DNA of 16,853 bases from contig CAMBLP010000032.1 in the NCBI GenBank assembly GCA_945868195.1, positions 1 to 16,853 of the forward strand. The letters are read 5' to 3'. Each line of letters starts with the position of its first letter. The first letter of the stretch is position 1. This DNA comes from Bordetella parapertussis (GTDB lineage: Bacteria > Pseudomonadota > Gammaproteobacteria > Burkholderiales > Burkholderiaceae_B). The translations under genes and the position numbers were made by a program. Below the pieces are notes generated by a model. The model ran no database searches. It saw nothing but the letters and a program-made list of their open reading frames with translations, and was not told the origin of the DNA. Below, one piece after another: positions 1 to 7,912 of the stretch.

Positions 1-75
1 GGTCAGATATACGAGCCATATGATCGTTATACTTGCGTAGTGAACAGCAAATCGAGTCAGCCAAATTTTCTCCAT
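1..75 (-). CDS. Possible 5' end of a divergent gene, cut by the window edge
   Basis: On the minus strand an ATG at 75 opens a frame that stays open to the window edge (25 codons). The peptide begins MEKIWLTRFAVHYASITIIW and looks like an amino-terminal membrane segment. The ribosome-binding site is weak (only AGAAAG about 6 bases upstream), and 25 codons without a stop is poor proof. If real, this gene would be divergent from the ABC exporter, with only 57 bases between the two starts. An alternative is that this is simply untranslated leader. I do not recognise the family. Confidence 0.22.
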   Translation of the reverse strand, partial: MEKIWLTRFAVHYASITIIWLVYLT

Positions 76-132
76 GAACAGCTTTCTGTTGCAGTCGGCG
101 TTTCTGACTGACGAGCCCCTTCTGCCGCAGCA

Positions 133-2418
133 ATGACAACTCTCTCCACCCCTGAGATCAAACTCAGCCCAACCATGCCCAGCGACTGGTCGGTCGCATT
201 GACGGCGTTGATTGAGCCTGGGGAGCAGGTTCTTGCATGGCTCGAACCAGACTTGGACGAGCATTTGTTTTTTGCCTCGGGTGCGTTGGTATTGTCTACG
301 CATCGTATATTTTCAAGAGCGCCCGGGGCAACCGACTGGCTTGTTTGGAATGTCTCAACGACCCAGTCTTTGCTGCATCGTGATCACGCCGGTGTTGGCG
401 CGCTTGAGCTCTTTGACGGAACGACGCGACTGGGGATCTGGCGTCACACGCTGGGGATCGTTCCAGCTGTCGCGCGCATGATCGAACTATTCGGTCACTT
501 GCAAAAAAAATTGCGTGATCCCGATGCTGAAATCGTCGTCGATGAGGCTTCGTGTGCCGCATGTGGGACCCCCTTCGCACCCGATCAGGATGAGTGCGCC
601 GTTTGCGATGCTGCGCCAATGGGGCCGAGCGACACGTGGGCTTTGCTGCGTCTGGCGCGTTTTGCCCGACCCTACCGTTTCCCGCTACTGATCGGTATGT
701 TGCTGACCTTGATGTCGACGGCTGCTTCGTTGGTGCCGCCTTATCTGACGATGCCTTTAATGGACGACATTCTGATTCCTTTTCAGAACGGCAAACCGAT
801 TGACTATGACCTGGTGACGCTTTATCTCACAGGTTTGGTGGTGGCTGCTCTACTTGCCTGGTTGCTCGGTTGGGCGCGTACTTATTTGTTGTCTTGGGTC
901 AGTGAGAGAATCGGCGCGGATTTACGTACGACGACGTTCAATCACTTGCAAACTTTGTCTTTGCAATTTTTTGGAGGCAAGCGCACAGGCGATCTGATGG
1001 CAAGGCTTGGGAGTGAAACGGATCGCATCAATATCTTCTTGTCTCTGCATTTGCTGGATTTCGTCAATGATGTATTGATGATTGTGATGACGGCCGTCAT
1101 CTTGTTGTCCATCGATCCTTGGCTAGCCGTGACAACTTTGGTGCCTTTGCCTATCATCATCTGGATGATTCATTTGGTGCGTGACCGTTTACGTTTCGGG
1201 TTTGAAAAAGTGGATCGTTCTTGGAGTGAGTTGACCAACGTATTGGCAGACACGATTCCCGGGATCAGGGTAGTCAAGGCTTTTGCCCAAGAAAAGCGCG
1301 AGGTCGCACGTTTTCGCGAAGCCAATGATCGCTATCTCGGCGTCAACGATCGGATCAATAAAATTTGGGCGCTTTTCGCACCAACTGTGACGTTTTTGAC
1401 TGAAATTGGTCTGCTTGTGGTCTGGATTTTTGGCATCATGCAAGTCGCTTCCAGCGCGATCAGCGTGGGCGTACTGGCTGCTTTTCTAGCCTACATCGGT
1501 CGGTTTTACACGCGCCTTGACTCTATGAGTCGTATCGTGACCTATACGCAGCAGGCGGCGGCGGGTGCTAAGCGTATTTTTGATATTTTGGACCATGTTT
1601 CCAGCGTACCTGATGCGCAACGTCCGGTGCCGCTTGTGCGGATGGAGGGGCGGATAGAGCTGCGCAATGTAGGCTTTCGTTACGGCAGTCGGACCGTGTT
1701 ACGCGAAGTGAATTTGAATATTGGTGCTGGGGAGATGATTGGCCTAGTCGGCCATAGCGGCTCCGGTAAAAGCTCGCTCGTCAATTTGATTTGTCGTTTT
1801 TACGATGTCACCGAAGGGGGCATTCGCGTCGACGGTGTCGATATTCGCTCCTATTCTCTTAACTCCTTTCGAAGCAATATTGGCTTGGTGCTGCAAGAGC
1901 CCTTTTTATTTTTTGGCACGATTGCTGAAAATATCGCCTATGGTAAACCTGGCGCCTCACGCGAAGAAGTGATCGAAGCGGCGCGCGCGGCGCGGGCGCA
2001 CGAGTTCATCTTGAGGCTCCCGCAAGGCTATGACTCCTTGGTGGGGGAGCGTGGTCAGGCGCTCTCGGGTGGTGAACGTCAACGTATTTCGATTGCGCGT
2101 GCGTTGCTGATCGACCCACGGATCTTGATTCTTGACGAGGCGACCTCCTCGGTCGACACCACAACAGAAATGGAAATTCAGGAGGCCTTGGACAACTTGA
2201 TTCAGGGCCGTACGACGATTGCGATTGCACACCGACTCAGTACGCTGCGCAAAGCAGATCGTCTTGTGGTGTTAGATCGCGGTCAGGTCGTGGAGATCGG
2301 TAACCACGAGGATTTGTTAGCCCGTGGTGGTGCTTATCATGCTCTGTATGAGGCACAGACTCGGCAGGTTGATGCCGAAGCGCCGCTGCCACCGCCTAGC
2401 GAGACTCAAAATGGATGA
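133..2418 (+). CDS. ABC exporter (fused membrane and ATPase domains) with N-terminal zinc ribbon, cyanophycin-associated type
   Basis: A 761-residue half-transporter of the MsbA-like exporter type; two copies should form a working transporter in the inner membrane. An unusual soluble N-terminal part (about residues 1-140) precedes a zinc ribbon (C141xxC144 and C155xxC158). The six-helix transmembrane domain spans about 180-480. The ATPase domain holds Walker A GHSGSGKS (540-547), Q588, signature LSGGE (644-648), Walker B ILILDEA with E669, and switch H700, so it should hydrolyse ATP. The ATG at 133 has no clear ribosome-binding site; M15 (base 175) is an alternative. Its last 8 bases overlap the DUF1854 gene, which implies coupled translation. 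ABC/DUF1854 pairs of this build are known beside cyanophycin genes in Burkholderiales, but no cyanophycin synthetase lies in this window. The substrate cannot be read from the sequence. Confidence 0.93.
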   Translation: MTTLSTPEIKLSPTMPSDWSVALTALIEPGEQVLAWLEPDLDEHLFFASGALVLSTHRIFSRAPGATDWLVWNVSTTQSLLHRDHAGVGALELFDGTTRLGIWRHTLGIVPAVARMIELFGHLQKKLRDPDAEIVVDEASCAACGTPFAPDQDECAVCDAAPMGPSDTWALLRLARFARPYRFPLLIGMLLTLMSTAASLVPPYLTMPLMDDILIPFQNGKPIDYDLVTLYLTGLVVAALLAWLLGWARTYLLSWVSERIGADLRTTTFNHLQTLSLQFFGGKRTGDLMARLGSETDRINIFLSLHLLDFVNDVLMIVMTAVILLSIDPWLAVTTLVPLPIIIWMIHLVRDRLRFGFEKVDRSWSELTNVLADTIPGIRVVKAFAQEKREVARFREANDRYLGVNDRINKIWALFAPTVTFLTEIGLLVVWIFGIMQVASSAISVGVLAAFLAYIGRFYTRLDSMSRIVTYTQQAAAGAKRIFDILDHVSSVPDAQRPVPLVRMEGRIELRNVGFRYGSRTVLREVNLNIGAGEMIGLVGHSGSGKSSLVNLICRFYDVTEGGIRVDGVDIRSYSLNSFRSNIGLVLQEPFLFFGTIAENIAYGKPGASREEVIEAARAARAHEFILRLPQGYDSLVGERGQALSGGERQRISIARALLIDPRILILDEATSSVDTTTEMEIQEALDNLIQGRTTIAIAHRLSTLRKADRLVVLDRGQVVEIGNHEDLLARGGAYHALYEAQTRQVDAEAPLPPPSETQNG

Positions 2419-2875
2419 TTTTCAACTGACTCGCAACCTCGCTGGACGCTTAGTATTGCGTCTGTTCGATGGAACGATGCACGAAGGTATCACTCCGGTG
2501 CGTGCTTTTCCTGTTCAGTCGCCTCAAGAGTTTGTGGCGTTGATGAGTACCGAGGGTAAAGAGATCCTATGGATTGATCGTCTGGCCGATGTGCCGGAAG
2601 ATATACGCATGCTGATTAATGAGGAGATTGCATCGCGTGAGGTCATGCCGGTGATTCGGCAACTTTTAAAAGTTTCAACGTACTCTACCCCCAGTGTCTG
2701 GGAAGTCATGACGGATCGTGGTGCGACAAAATTTGTACTCAAAGGCGAAGAGGACATTCGCCGTCTCAGTGGCGGGACGCTCATCATCACGGACAGCCAC
2801 GGTTTGCGTTTTTACGTACTGGATATGCAGCAACTCGACAAGCACAGCCGTCGTATTTTGGATCGCTTCCTGTAG
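2411..2875 (+). CDS. DUF1854 family protein, partner of the ABC exporter
   Basis: A 154-residue soluble protein without signal peptide or membrane segment. It begins MDDFQLTRN and contains the charged, beta-rich pattern of the DUF1854 family. The frame is open further upstream, but the ATG at 2411 is chosen because it sits 8 bases inside the exporter gene, matches the usual family length and avoids a low-complexity extension read out of the exporter's 3' end. The family is known next to this ABC exporter type in Burkholderiales and is named for an association with cyanophycin metabolism; its biochemical role is unknown. Stable pairing suggests a cytoplasmic accessory or regulator of the exporter (inference). 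It ends 19 bases before the convergent curA-like gene, with no terminator visible between them. Confidence 0.88.
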   Translation: MDDFQLTRNLAGRLVLRLFDGTMHEGITPVRAFPVQSPQEFVALMSTEGKEILWIDRLADVPEDIRMLINEEIASREVMPVIRQLLKVSTYSTPSVWEVMTDRGATKFVLKGEEDIRRLSGGTLIITDSHGLRFYVLDMQQLDKHSRRILDRFL

Positions 2876-2894
2876 GCTCGGTCACGCATCTCTT

Positions 2895-3887
2895 TTATCT
2901 CAGTTTAATCAGCTGTTTGCCAAAATTTTCACCTTTGAGCAGACCGACGAACGCTTGCGGTGCATTGGCTAAACCTTCTGTCACGGACTCTCGAAATTTG
3001 AGTTTCCCCTGCACAACAAGGTTGTAAAGATTTTCTCTGATGCCAGGCCAGGTTTCGAGCTTGTCCGAAACGATGAATCCCTGCACACGAATACGATTGA
3101 TCAAAATGGAGCGGAGCGTGCGATAGGCGTGCGGTTCACGATTGAACTCGGAGACCATGCCGCACAGTGCGATACGCGAACCGACATTCATATGCGTGAG
3201 CAGTCGTTCAAAAATCGCACCGCCCACGTTTTCAAACAAGCAATCGATGCCCGCTGGCAACAATGCAGCAAGTTTTTCGGCAAAATCTGCGGCGCGGTGA
3301 TCGACACAGACATCAAAACCGAGCTCTTGCGTCACATAACGACATTTTTCTGCTCCGCCCGCAATACCCACCACACGACATCCTTGAAGTTTGGCGAGCT
3401 GCCCCACCACGCTCCCAACCGCGCCCGAGGCCGCATCCACGACGACGGTCTCGCCTTCTCGGGGCTGGCAAATATCGATGAGTCCAGTCCATGCTGTGAT
3501 CCCTGGCATACCTAGGACACCTAGATAGGCTGAAGGACTCACTTTGTCTGTCTTGATGGGGGTGACTGCGCTTGCATCCATGGCGGCGAACAGTTGCCAG
3601 CCAGACGCAGCGAGTACGGTATCTCCGATACGGAATGCAGGGGTGTTGGAGGCGATGACTTCGCCGACGGCACCTCCAACCATGACGTCACCAATATTGA
3701 CGCTTCGAGCATAAGACTTCGCCTCTGAGATCCTGCCTCGCATGTAGGGGTCAAGGGAGAGCCATTGATTATGAATGAGTACTTGTCCCGGCCCTGGGGA
3801 GGGTATTGGGTCCTCCTGAAAGCGAAAGTTAGCAGGCGACACCCAACCCTCGGGTCGACTAGCGAGAACGACTTGCTGGTTAATCAT
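2895..3887 (-). CDS. curA: NADPH-dependent medium-chain reductase, CurA / alkenal reductase family
   Basis: A 330-residue zinc-independent medium-chain dehydrogenase/reductase that would reduce the C=C bond of conjugated enones or alkenals with NADPH in the cytoplasm. Landmarks shared with E. coli CurA are VLASRPEG (7-14), SLDPYMRGR (44-52), GVLGMPGITAW (123-133), the nucleotide-binding turn AASGAVGSVVG (152-162), RVVGIAGGAEKC (171-182), ENVGG (219-223) and the C-terminal LLKGENFGK (316-324). The catalytic zinc cysteines of alcohol dehydrogenases are absent, as expected. The frame also allows a GTG start at 3923, but ATG 3887 gives the family's usual N-terminus. It is divergent from the molybdenum hydroxylase operon (140 bases apart). 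The substrate is uncertain; curcumin is only the reference substrate of the E. coli enzyme. Confidence 0.88.
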   Translation of the reverse strand: MINQQVVLASRPEGWVSPANFRFQEDPIPSPGPGQVLIHNQWLSLDPYMRGRISEAKSYARSVNIGDVMVGGAVGEVIASNTPAFRIGDTVLAASGWQLFAAMDASAVTPIKTDKVSPSAYLGVLGMPGITAWTGLIDICQPREGETVVVDAASGAVGSVVGQLAKLQGCRVVGIAGGAEKCRYVTQELGFDVCVDHRAADFAEKLAALLPAGIDCLFENVGGAIFERLLTHMNVGSRIALCGMVSEFNREPHAYRTLRSILINRIRVQGFIVSDKLETWPGIRENLYNLVVQGKLKFRESVTEGLANAPQAFVGLLKGENFGKQLIKLR

Positions 3888-3986
3888 CGTAGCGGTATGT
3901 TCCGTGAGATATAGGGTATGCACTAAGCATTATTCACACCCGTGGAGTAGTAACTTTATACCTTGAGAATGATGAATTCGTCGCAA

Positions 3987-3997
3987 CTCGTTTCGAG
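3987..3997. promoter_or_regulatory. Small inverted repeat in the divergent intergenic region
   Basis: The 140 bases between the curA-like start (3887) and the [2Fe-2S] subunit start (4028) must carry control signals for both directions. The clearest element is CTCGTTTCGAG, two 4-base arms around TTT, 31 bases before the hydroxylase ATG, followed at once by AT-rich GATAATTAAA. GATAAT at 3997-4002 resembles a -10 box but has no good -35 box 16-18 bases upstream. The repeat could be an operator for the hydroxylase-sox operon; this is a weak call because such short repeats arise by chance. Confidence 0.25.
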
Positions 3998-4027
3998 ATA
4001 ATTAAACACCGTACTGGGAGCACCCAA

Positions 4028-4480
4028 ATGGCTATAAAACTCACTGTTAATGGCACACCGCACAGCATCGATGTGGATCCAACAACCCCGTTGTTATGGG
4101 CGATCCGCGAGCAGGTGGGTCTCACTGGTACCAAATATGGCTGCGGCGTCGCGCAATGCGGTTCCTGTACGGTGATGCTCGAGGGTCAAGCGATTCGCTC
4201 TTGCGTCATTCCTGTGAGTGCTGCTGCAGGTAAAAGCGTCCAGACGATTGAAGGTCTTGCCAAGGATGGCAAGCTGACCAAGTTGCAACAGGCTTGGATT
4301 GATCATCAGGTCCCTCAATGCGGTTTCTGTCAGTCAGGCATGTTGATGGCAGCGACAGATTTGCTAGCTAAAAAACCAAAGCCGACCGATGCTGACATCG
4401 ATGCTGCGATCACGAATATTTGTCGTTGCGGAAGTTTCCAAGAAGTTCGCGCCGCGATTCACTCAGTTGCTAAAGCTTAA
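4028..4480 (+). CDS. [2Fe-2S] subunit of a xanthine-dehydrogenase-family molybdenum hydroxylase (IorA-like)
   Basis: A 150-residue electron-transfer subunit with two [2Fe-2S] clusters. The N-terminal plant-ferredoxin-type cluster is bound by C39, C44, C47 and C59, and the C-terminal helical cluster by C98, C101, C132 and C134; all eight ligands are present. This layout is that of the small subunit of two-component hydroxylases such as isoquinoline 1-oxidoreductase (IorA). There is no signal peptide, so it probably reaches the periplasm bound to the Tat-targeted large subunit encoded 11 bases downstream (known for this family, inferred here). A good ribosome-binding site, GGGAG, lies 7 bases before the ATG. 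It is the first gene of the six-gene operon that runs on into soxXYZA. It should pass electrons from the Mo site to an outside acceptor, plausibly a c-type cytochrome. Confidence 0.93.
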   Translation: MAIKLTVNGTPHSIDVDPTTPLLWAIREQVGLTGTKYGCGVAQCGSCTVMLEGQAIRSCVIPVSAAAGKSVQTIEGLAKDGKLTKLQQAWIDHQVPQCGFCQSGMLMAATDLLAKKPKPTDADIDAAITNICRCGSFQEVRAAIHSVAKA

Positions 4481-4491
4481 GGGGTCCTATC

Positions 4492-6681
4492 ATGAATGCA
4501 CGCGTCCCGAATCCTTCCCGCAGACACTTTATCGTCGGCACAACTGCCGTCAGTACCGGTCTGGCCCTGGGCTTGCAGTTTCCCTTTAATAGTCTGGCAC
4601 AGTCGGCAGGCGCCACACCTGAAATCGGTGTTTGGGTGGTGATCAAGCCCGATGAGAAAGTCATCGTGCGCGTGGTCCGTTCCGAGATGGGTCAAGGCAC
4701 CATCACCGGCCTAGCGCAAATGGTGGCCGAAGAACTCGAGTGCAATTGGAAAAATGTCACCATCGAGTATCCGACACCCGGCGAAAGTCTCAAGCGTAAA
4801 AATCCTTGGGGCTCGTTTTCTACGGGTGGTAGCCGTGGTATCCGCACCTCCGAACAGTATGTTCGTCAAGGCGGTGCCGCAGCACGCATCATGCTGGTCC
4901 AGGCCGCTGCCGACGCTTGGAAAGTGCCTGTCGCCGAATGTCAGGTCGCCGAAGGCGTTATTACACACAAGCCCACAGGCCGGACAACGACCTATGGCAA
5001 GGTTGCCGATGCTGCCTCCAAGATCGCGGTACCAAAAGAGATCCCGCTCAAGGATCCGAAAGACTGGAAACTGATCGGTAAGTCCGTGCCACGTATCGAT
5101 ACCTTCGAGGACAAGGTGACCGGCAAGCAGGTCTACGGTATGGATTTGAAACTGCCCGGTATGTTGGTTGCGACGATCAAGCAATCCCCAGTTTTTGGTG
5201 GCAAGATCAAAAGCTTTGATGCCAGCAAAGTCATGGGTATGAAGGGCGTCAAAAAAGTCGTACAAGTCAGTGACAGCTCTGTCGCGGTCGTGGCGGATAC
5301 GTTCTGGATCGCCAAGACGGCCATGGATGCCTTGCCAATCGTCTGGGACGAGGGTCCAAATGCCAAGGTTTCAAGCGCTTCGATTGCTGCGATGCTCAAA
5401 GAAGGCCTCACCGCTGAACAGGCCTTTGTGGGTAATCAACGCGGCGATACCAAGGCCGCCCTTGCAGGTGCAGCCAAAAAGATCGAGTCAACGTATTTTT
5501 ATCCGTTCTTGAACCATGCACCCATGGAAGTGATGAATGCCACCGCCAAGTGGACACCAGAGCGCTGCGAAGCCTGGGTGCCGACGCAGGACGGTGAAGC
5601 TTCCCTAGCGGCTGTGATTGCAGCCTCGGGATTGGCTGCTGATAAATGTGAGGTTTACAAGGTCAATTTGGGTGGTGGCTTTGGACGCCGTGGCGCGTTC
5701 CAGGATTACGTGACTCAGTCCGTCAATATCGCCAAGCAAATGCCCGGCGTGCCGATCAAATTGATCTGGACGCGCGAAGAGGATATGACGCAAGGTCGTT
5801 ACCATCCCGTCATGATGTGCAAACTGACGGGCGCGTTCGATGCCAACAAGAACTTGACTGGCGTTCATATGCGCTTGTCAGGTCAGTCGATTCTTGCGGC
5901 TGTGCGTCCAGCGATCGTTGAAAAGGACAAGGGTCGTGACATGCTAGTCTTCCAGGGGGTCATGGATGGCGGTGAGCATGGGATCAGCTACGAGTTCCCG
6001 AGTCAGCTGATGGACCATGCCATGCGCAACACCCATGTACCACCGGGTTTCTGGCGCGGTGTAAACGTCAACCAAAACGCGATTTTTATCGAATGTTTCA
6101 TGGATGAGTTGGCCGAGTATGCAGGCATGGATCCTCTTGCGTTCCGTAGAAAGTACATGGCGAAATATCCACGCAATCTGGTCGCACTCAACGCCGTGGC
6201 GGACGGGATTGGTTGGACCAAGCCTGCTCCCAAGGGCGTGCATCGCGGCATTGCCCAGATGATGTCGTTTGGTAGCTATGTGGCGGCAGCGTGTGAGTTG
6301 TCAGTCACGGATGGCAACAAGGTCAAGATCCATCGGATCGTGGCCTCAACGGATTGTGGTTATGCCGTGAATCCTGCGCAAATCGAACGTCAGGTATCAG
6401 GATCATTCGTGTACGGGTTGTCTGCACTGTTCGAAGAGGAGTGCACGATCAAAGACGGACGCGTCGAGCAAAAGAACTTCGATACGTTTGGTTCGATTCG
6501 TCTGGGGCAGATGCCTAAAGTCGAAACCATCATCATCCAAGGAGGCGGTAAGGCTTGGGGTGGGATCGGCGAGCCAACGATCGCGGTTGCTGCACCTGCT
6601 GTGCTCAACGCGATCTATCGCGCCACCGGCAAGCGTTTGCGTGATGTACCTTTGAAGAAAAGTGGTTTTGTCTTGGTATGA
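4492..6681 (+). CDS. Tat-exported molybdopterin-binding subunit of a xanthine-dehydrogenase-family hydroxylase (IorB-like)
   Basis: A 729-residue catalytic subunit. The N-terminus has a twin-arginine signal, SRRHFIVG (9-16), then a hydrophobic stretch and an AQSAG cleavage region near residue 36-40, so the folded enzyme should act in the periplasm. Cofactor landmarks include MGQGTITGLAQMVAEE (66-81), the glycine-rich loop GGGFGRRG (394-401), FWRGVNVNQNAIFIE (520-534) and GGIGEP (690-695), whose E694 matches the conserved catalytic glutamate of the xanthine oxidase family. Length and single-chain layout fit IorB/aldehyde-dehydrogenase types that use molybdopterin cytosine dinucleotide and cytochrome acceptors. 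AAGGGG is the ribosome-binding site. The stop overlaps the soxX start by 4 bases (ATGA), tying its translation to the Sox proteins. The substrate cannot be named: N-heterocycle, aldehyde or a sulfur-related compound are all open. Confidence 0.92.
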   Translation: MNARVPNPSRRHFIVGTTAVSTGLALGLQFPFNSLAQSAGATPEIGVWVVIKPDEKVIVRVVRSEMGQGTITGLAQMVAEELECNWKNVTIEYPTPGESLKRKNPWGSFSTGGSRGIRTSEQYVRQGGAAARIMLVQAAADAWKVPVAECQVAEGVITHKPTGRTTTYGKVADAASKIAVPKEIPLKDPKDWKLIGKSVPRIDTFEDKVTGKQVYGMDLKLPGMLVATIKQSPVFGGKIKSFDASKVMGMKGVKKVVQVSDSSVAVVADTFWIAKTAMDALPIVWDEGPNAKVSSASIAAMLKEGLTAEQAFVGNQRGDTKAALAGAAKKIESTYFYPFLNHAPMEVMNATAKWTPERCEAWVPTQDGEASLAAVIAASGLAADKCEVYKVNLGGGFGRRGAFQDYVTQSVNIAKQMPGVPIKLIWTREEDMTQGRYHPVMMCKLTGAFDANKNLTGVHMRLSGQSILAAVRPAIVEKDKGRDMLVFQGVMDGGEHGISYEFPSQLMDHAMRNTHVPPGFWRGVNVNQNAIFIECFMDELAEYAGMDPLAFRRKYMAKYPRNLVALNAVADGIGWTKPAPKGVHRGIAQMMSFGSYVAAACELSVTDGNKVKIHRIVASTDCGYAVNPAQIERQVSGSFVYGLSALFEEECTIKDGRVEQKNFDTFGSIRLGQMPKVETIIIQGGGKAWGGIGEPTIAVAAPAVLNAIYRATGKRLRDVPLKKSGFVLV

Positions 6682-7133
6682 CGCTAGGAGTGATAAATTG
6701 GTGGTTGGCAGCATGTTTTGTGTTGACGGCACCAACGATCACTCTGGCTCGACAGGTCGATAAAAAAGTCACTGAAGGCGAGGTCATTGTTGACTCCCTG
6801 TCCAGCGCCCCCGGTGATCCTGCGCGGGGGCGTTTGATTGTCTTGAGTCGCCAGAGCGGTTTGTGTATCTTGTGTCATAGCGGACCTTTCCCCGAAGAAC
6901 GTTTTCAGGGAAATCTGGCGCCTGATCTGGCGATGAGCGCGGCGAGACTTTCAGCCGAGCAGCTGCGGGCACGTATTGTGGACGCGAGTCGTTTTAATCC
7001 AAACACGATCATGCCACCGTACTTTCAAAAGAATCACGGCTCTCGGGTTGCGCCTCAGTTCGTGGACAAAACGATGTTGACCGCGCAGGAAATCGAGGAC
7101 GTCGTGGCATTTTTAGTGAGCTTAAAACCATGA
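6678..7133 (+). CDS. soxX: SoxX, monohaem c-type cytochrome of the SoxXA complex
   Basis: A 151-residue periplasmic cytochrome c. A hydrophobic leader (about residues 5-24) is followed by the haem site C63-IL-C66-H67 in the context SGLCILCHSGPFPEE. The distal ligand is most likely M112 in the SoxX signature FNPNTIMPPYF (106-116). In the Sox pathway SoxXA oxidatively joins a sulfur substrate to the SoxY cysteine and takes up the electrons. The ATG at 6678 lies inside the stop of the Mo subunit (ATGA overlap) and its own stop overlaps the soxY ATG in the same way. It is unusual that soxX follows a molybdenum hydroxylase gene directly rather than opening its own operon. Confidence 0.92.
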   Translation: MTLGVINWWLAACFVLTAPTITLARQVDKKVTEGEVIVDSLSSAPGDPARGRLIVLSRQSGLCILCHSGPFPEERFQGNLAPDLAMSAARLSAEQLRARIVDASRFNPNTIMPPYFQKNHGSRVAPQFVDKTMLTAQEIEDVVAFLVSLKP

Positions 7134-7582
7134 GTACAAGTCGTAGAAGCTTTATCGTGGCACTCGGGTCCGTGAGTATCGTTCCTTGGTTAAATGCCCA
7201 GGCGACGACGAGCGAGGCCGTCGAGACAATCAAAAAGATCGTTGGCCAAGCGGACCCTCGTGTGGGTCGAGTCACGCTAGAGATTGCACCACTCGTTGAA
7301 AACGGTAATCTGGTCCCAATGACCGTCTCGGTGGAAAGTCCGATGACATCGAAGGACTTCGTGAAAACCATTCACATCATTTCTGAGAAAAATCCGCTGC
7401 CCAATATTGTCAGTTTTAATCTTGGAGCGCGCGCGGGTCGTGCGCAAGTCAGTACACGGATTCGATTATTGACATCGCAACGCCTTTGGGCGATCGCTGA
7501 AATGAATGATGGATCGTTCTGGCAAGGCCATGCGGACATGGTGGTCACTCTTGCCGCCTGTACGGAGGATGTATTGGTATGA
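7130..7582 (+). CDS. soxY: SoxY-like sulfur carrier subunit with a non-canonical C-terminus
   Basis: A 150-residue protein with a Tat signal (SRRSFIVAL, residues 4-12; probable cleavage after LNAQA near 25) and the immunoglobulin-like fold region of SoxY, including the segment ESPMTSKDFVKTIHII (69-84). In the Sox pathway SoxY carries the substrate on a cysteine at the tip of a flexible C-terminal arm, normally GGCGG at the very end. Here the only cysteine is C144, in VTLAAC (139-144), followed by six more residues, TEDVLV. The cysteine is kept but the glycine arm is not. It overlaps soxX and soxZ by 4 bases each. Identity as a SoxY family member is firm from context and partner; equivalence to thiosulfate-oxidising SoxY is not. 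Confidence 0.88.
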   Translation: MSTSRRSFIVALGSVSIVPWLNAQATTSEAVETIKKIVGQADPRVGRVTLEIAPLVENGNLVPMTVSVESPMTSKDFVKTIHIISEKNPLPNIVSFNLGARAGRAQVSTRIRLLTSQRLWAIAEMNDGSFWQGHADMVVTLAACTEDVLV

Positions 7583-7908
7583 GTAAAACTTCCCGCACAG
7601 TAGTTTCGATGCCCAAGACTGCGACAAAGGGCGAGATCGTTGCGATTCGCGTGATTGTGCAGCACGATATGGAATCAGGTTTCAGGCATACCGAGCGCGG
7701 CGTGCGCGTGGAGCGTGACATCATTCGCGATTTTGTCTGTACCTATGATGGTGTAGAAGTCTTTCGCGCTGAGTTGCATCCCGCGATGGGCGCGAACCCC
7801 ACCTTTAGTTTTTTTACGGTGGCGACGCAAACCGGCACGCTCGAATTCAAATGGACGGGTGATAACGGCTATGCCTCCAGAGTGACAAGCACGCTGACGG
7901 TGACATGA
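7579..7908 (+). CDS. soxZ: SoxZ, partner subunit of the SoxYZ carrier
   Basis: A 109-residue protein with no signal peptide, which is normal for SoxZ because it is exported with Tat-targeted SoxY. Family features are present: ATKGEIVAIRVIVQHDMESG (15-34, the sheet and HPMETG-like motif), FVCTYDGVEVFRAELHPAMG (53-72), then ANPTFSFFTVATQTGTLEF ending in the conserved FKW-DNG strand. It forms a heterodimer with SoxY and helps hold the carrier for its partner enzymes. The ATG overlaps the soxY stop (ATGA). Nothing looks truncated; the length is typical. Confidence 0.93.
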   Translation: MSKTSRTVVSMPKTATKGEIVAIRVIVQHDMESGFRHTERGVRVERDIIRDFVCTYDGVEVFRAELHPAMGANPTFSFFTVATQTGTLEFKWTGDNGYASRVTSTLTVT

Positions 7909-7912
7909 TCTC

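Noticed and set aside
1..111. Plus-strand frame open from the window edge to a stop at 109-111, possible tail of an upstream gene
   Set aside because: The 36-residue peptide has no recognisable features and the opposite strand is equally open, so no call is justified.
4711..5265. 184-codon minus-strand open frame within the Mo subunit gene
   Set aside because: It lies fully antisense to a well-supported gene, has no ribosome-binding site and no family features.
4028..6681. Reading the hydroxylase as a carbon-monoxide or xanthine dehydrogenase
   Set aside because: There is no FAD-binding medium subunit gene, the large subunit has a Tat signal, and the two-gene build fits the IorAB-like class instead.
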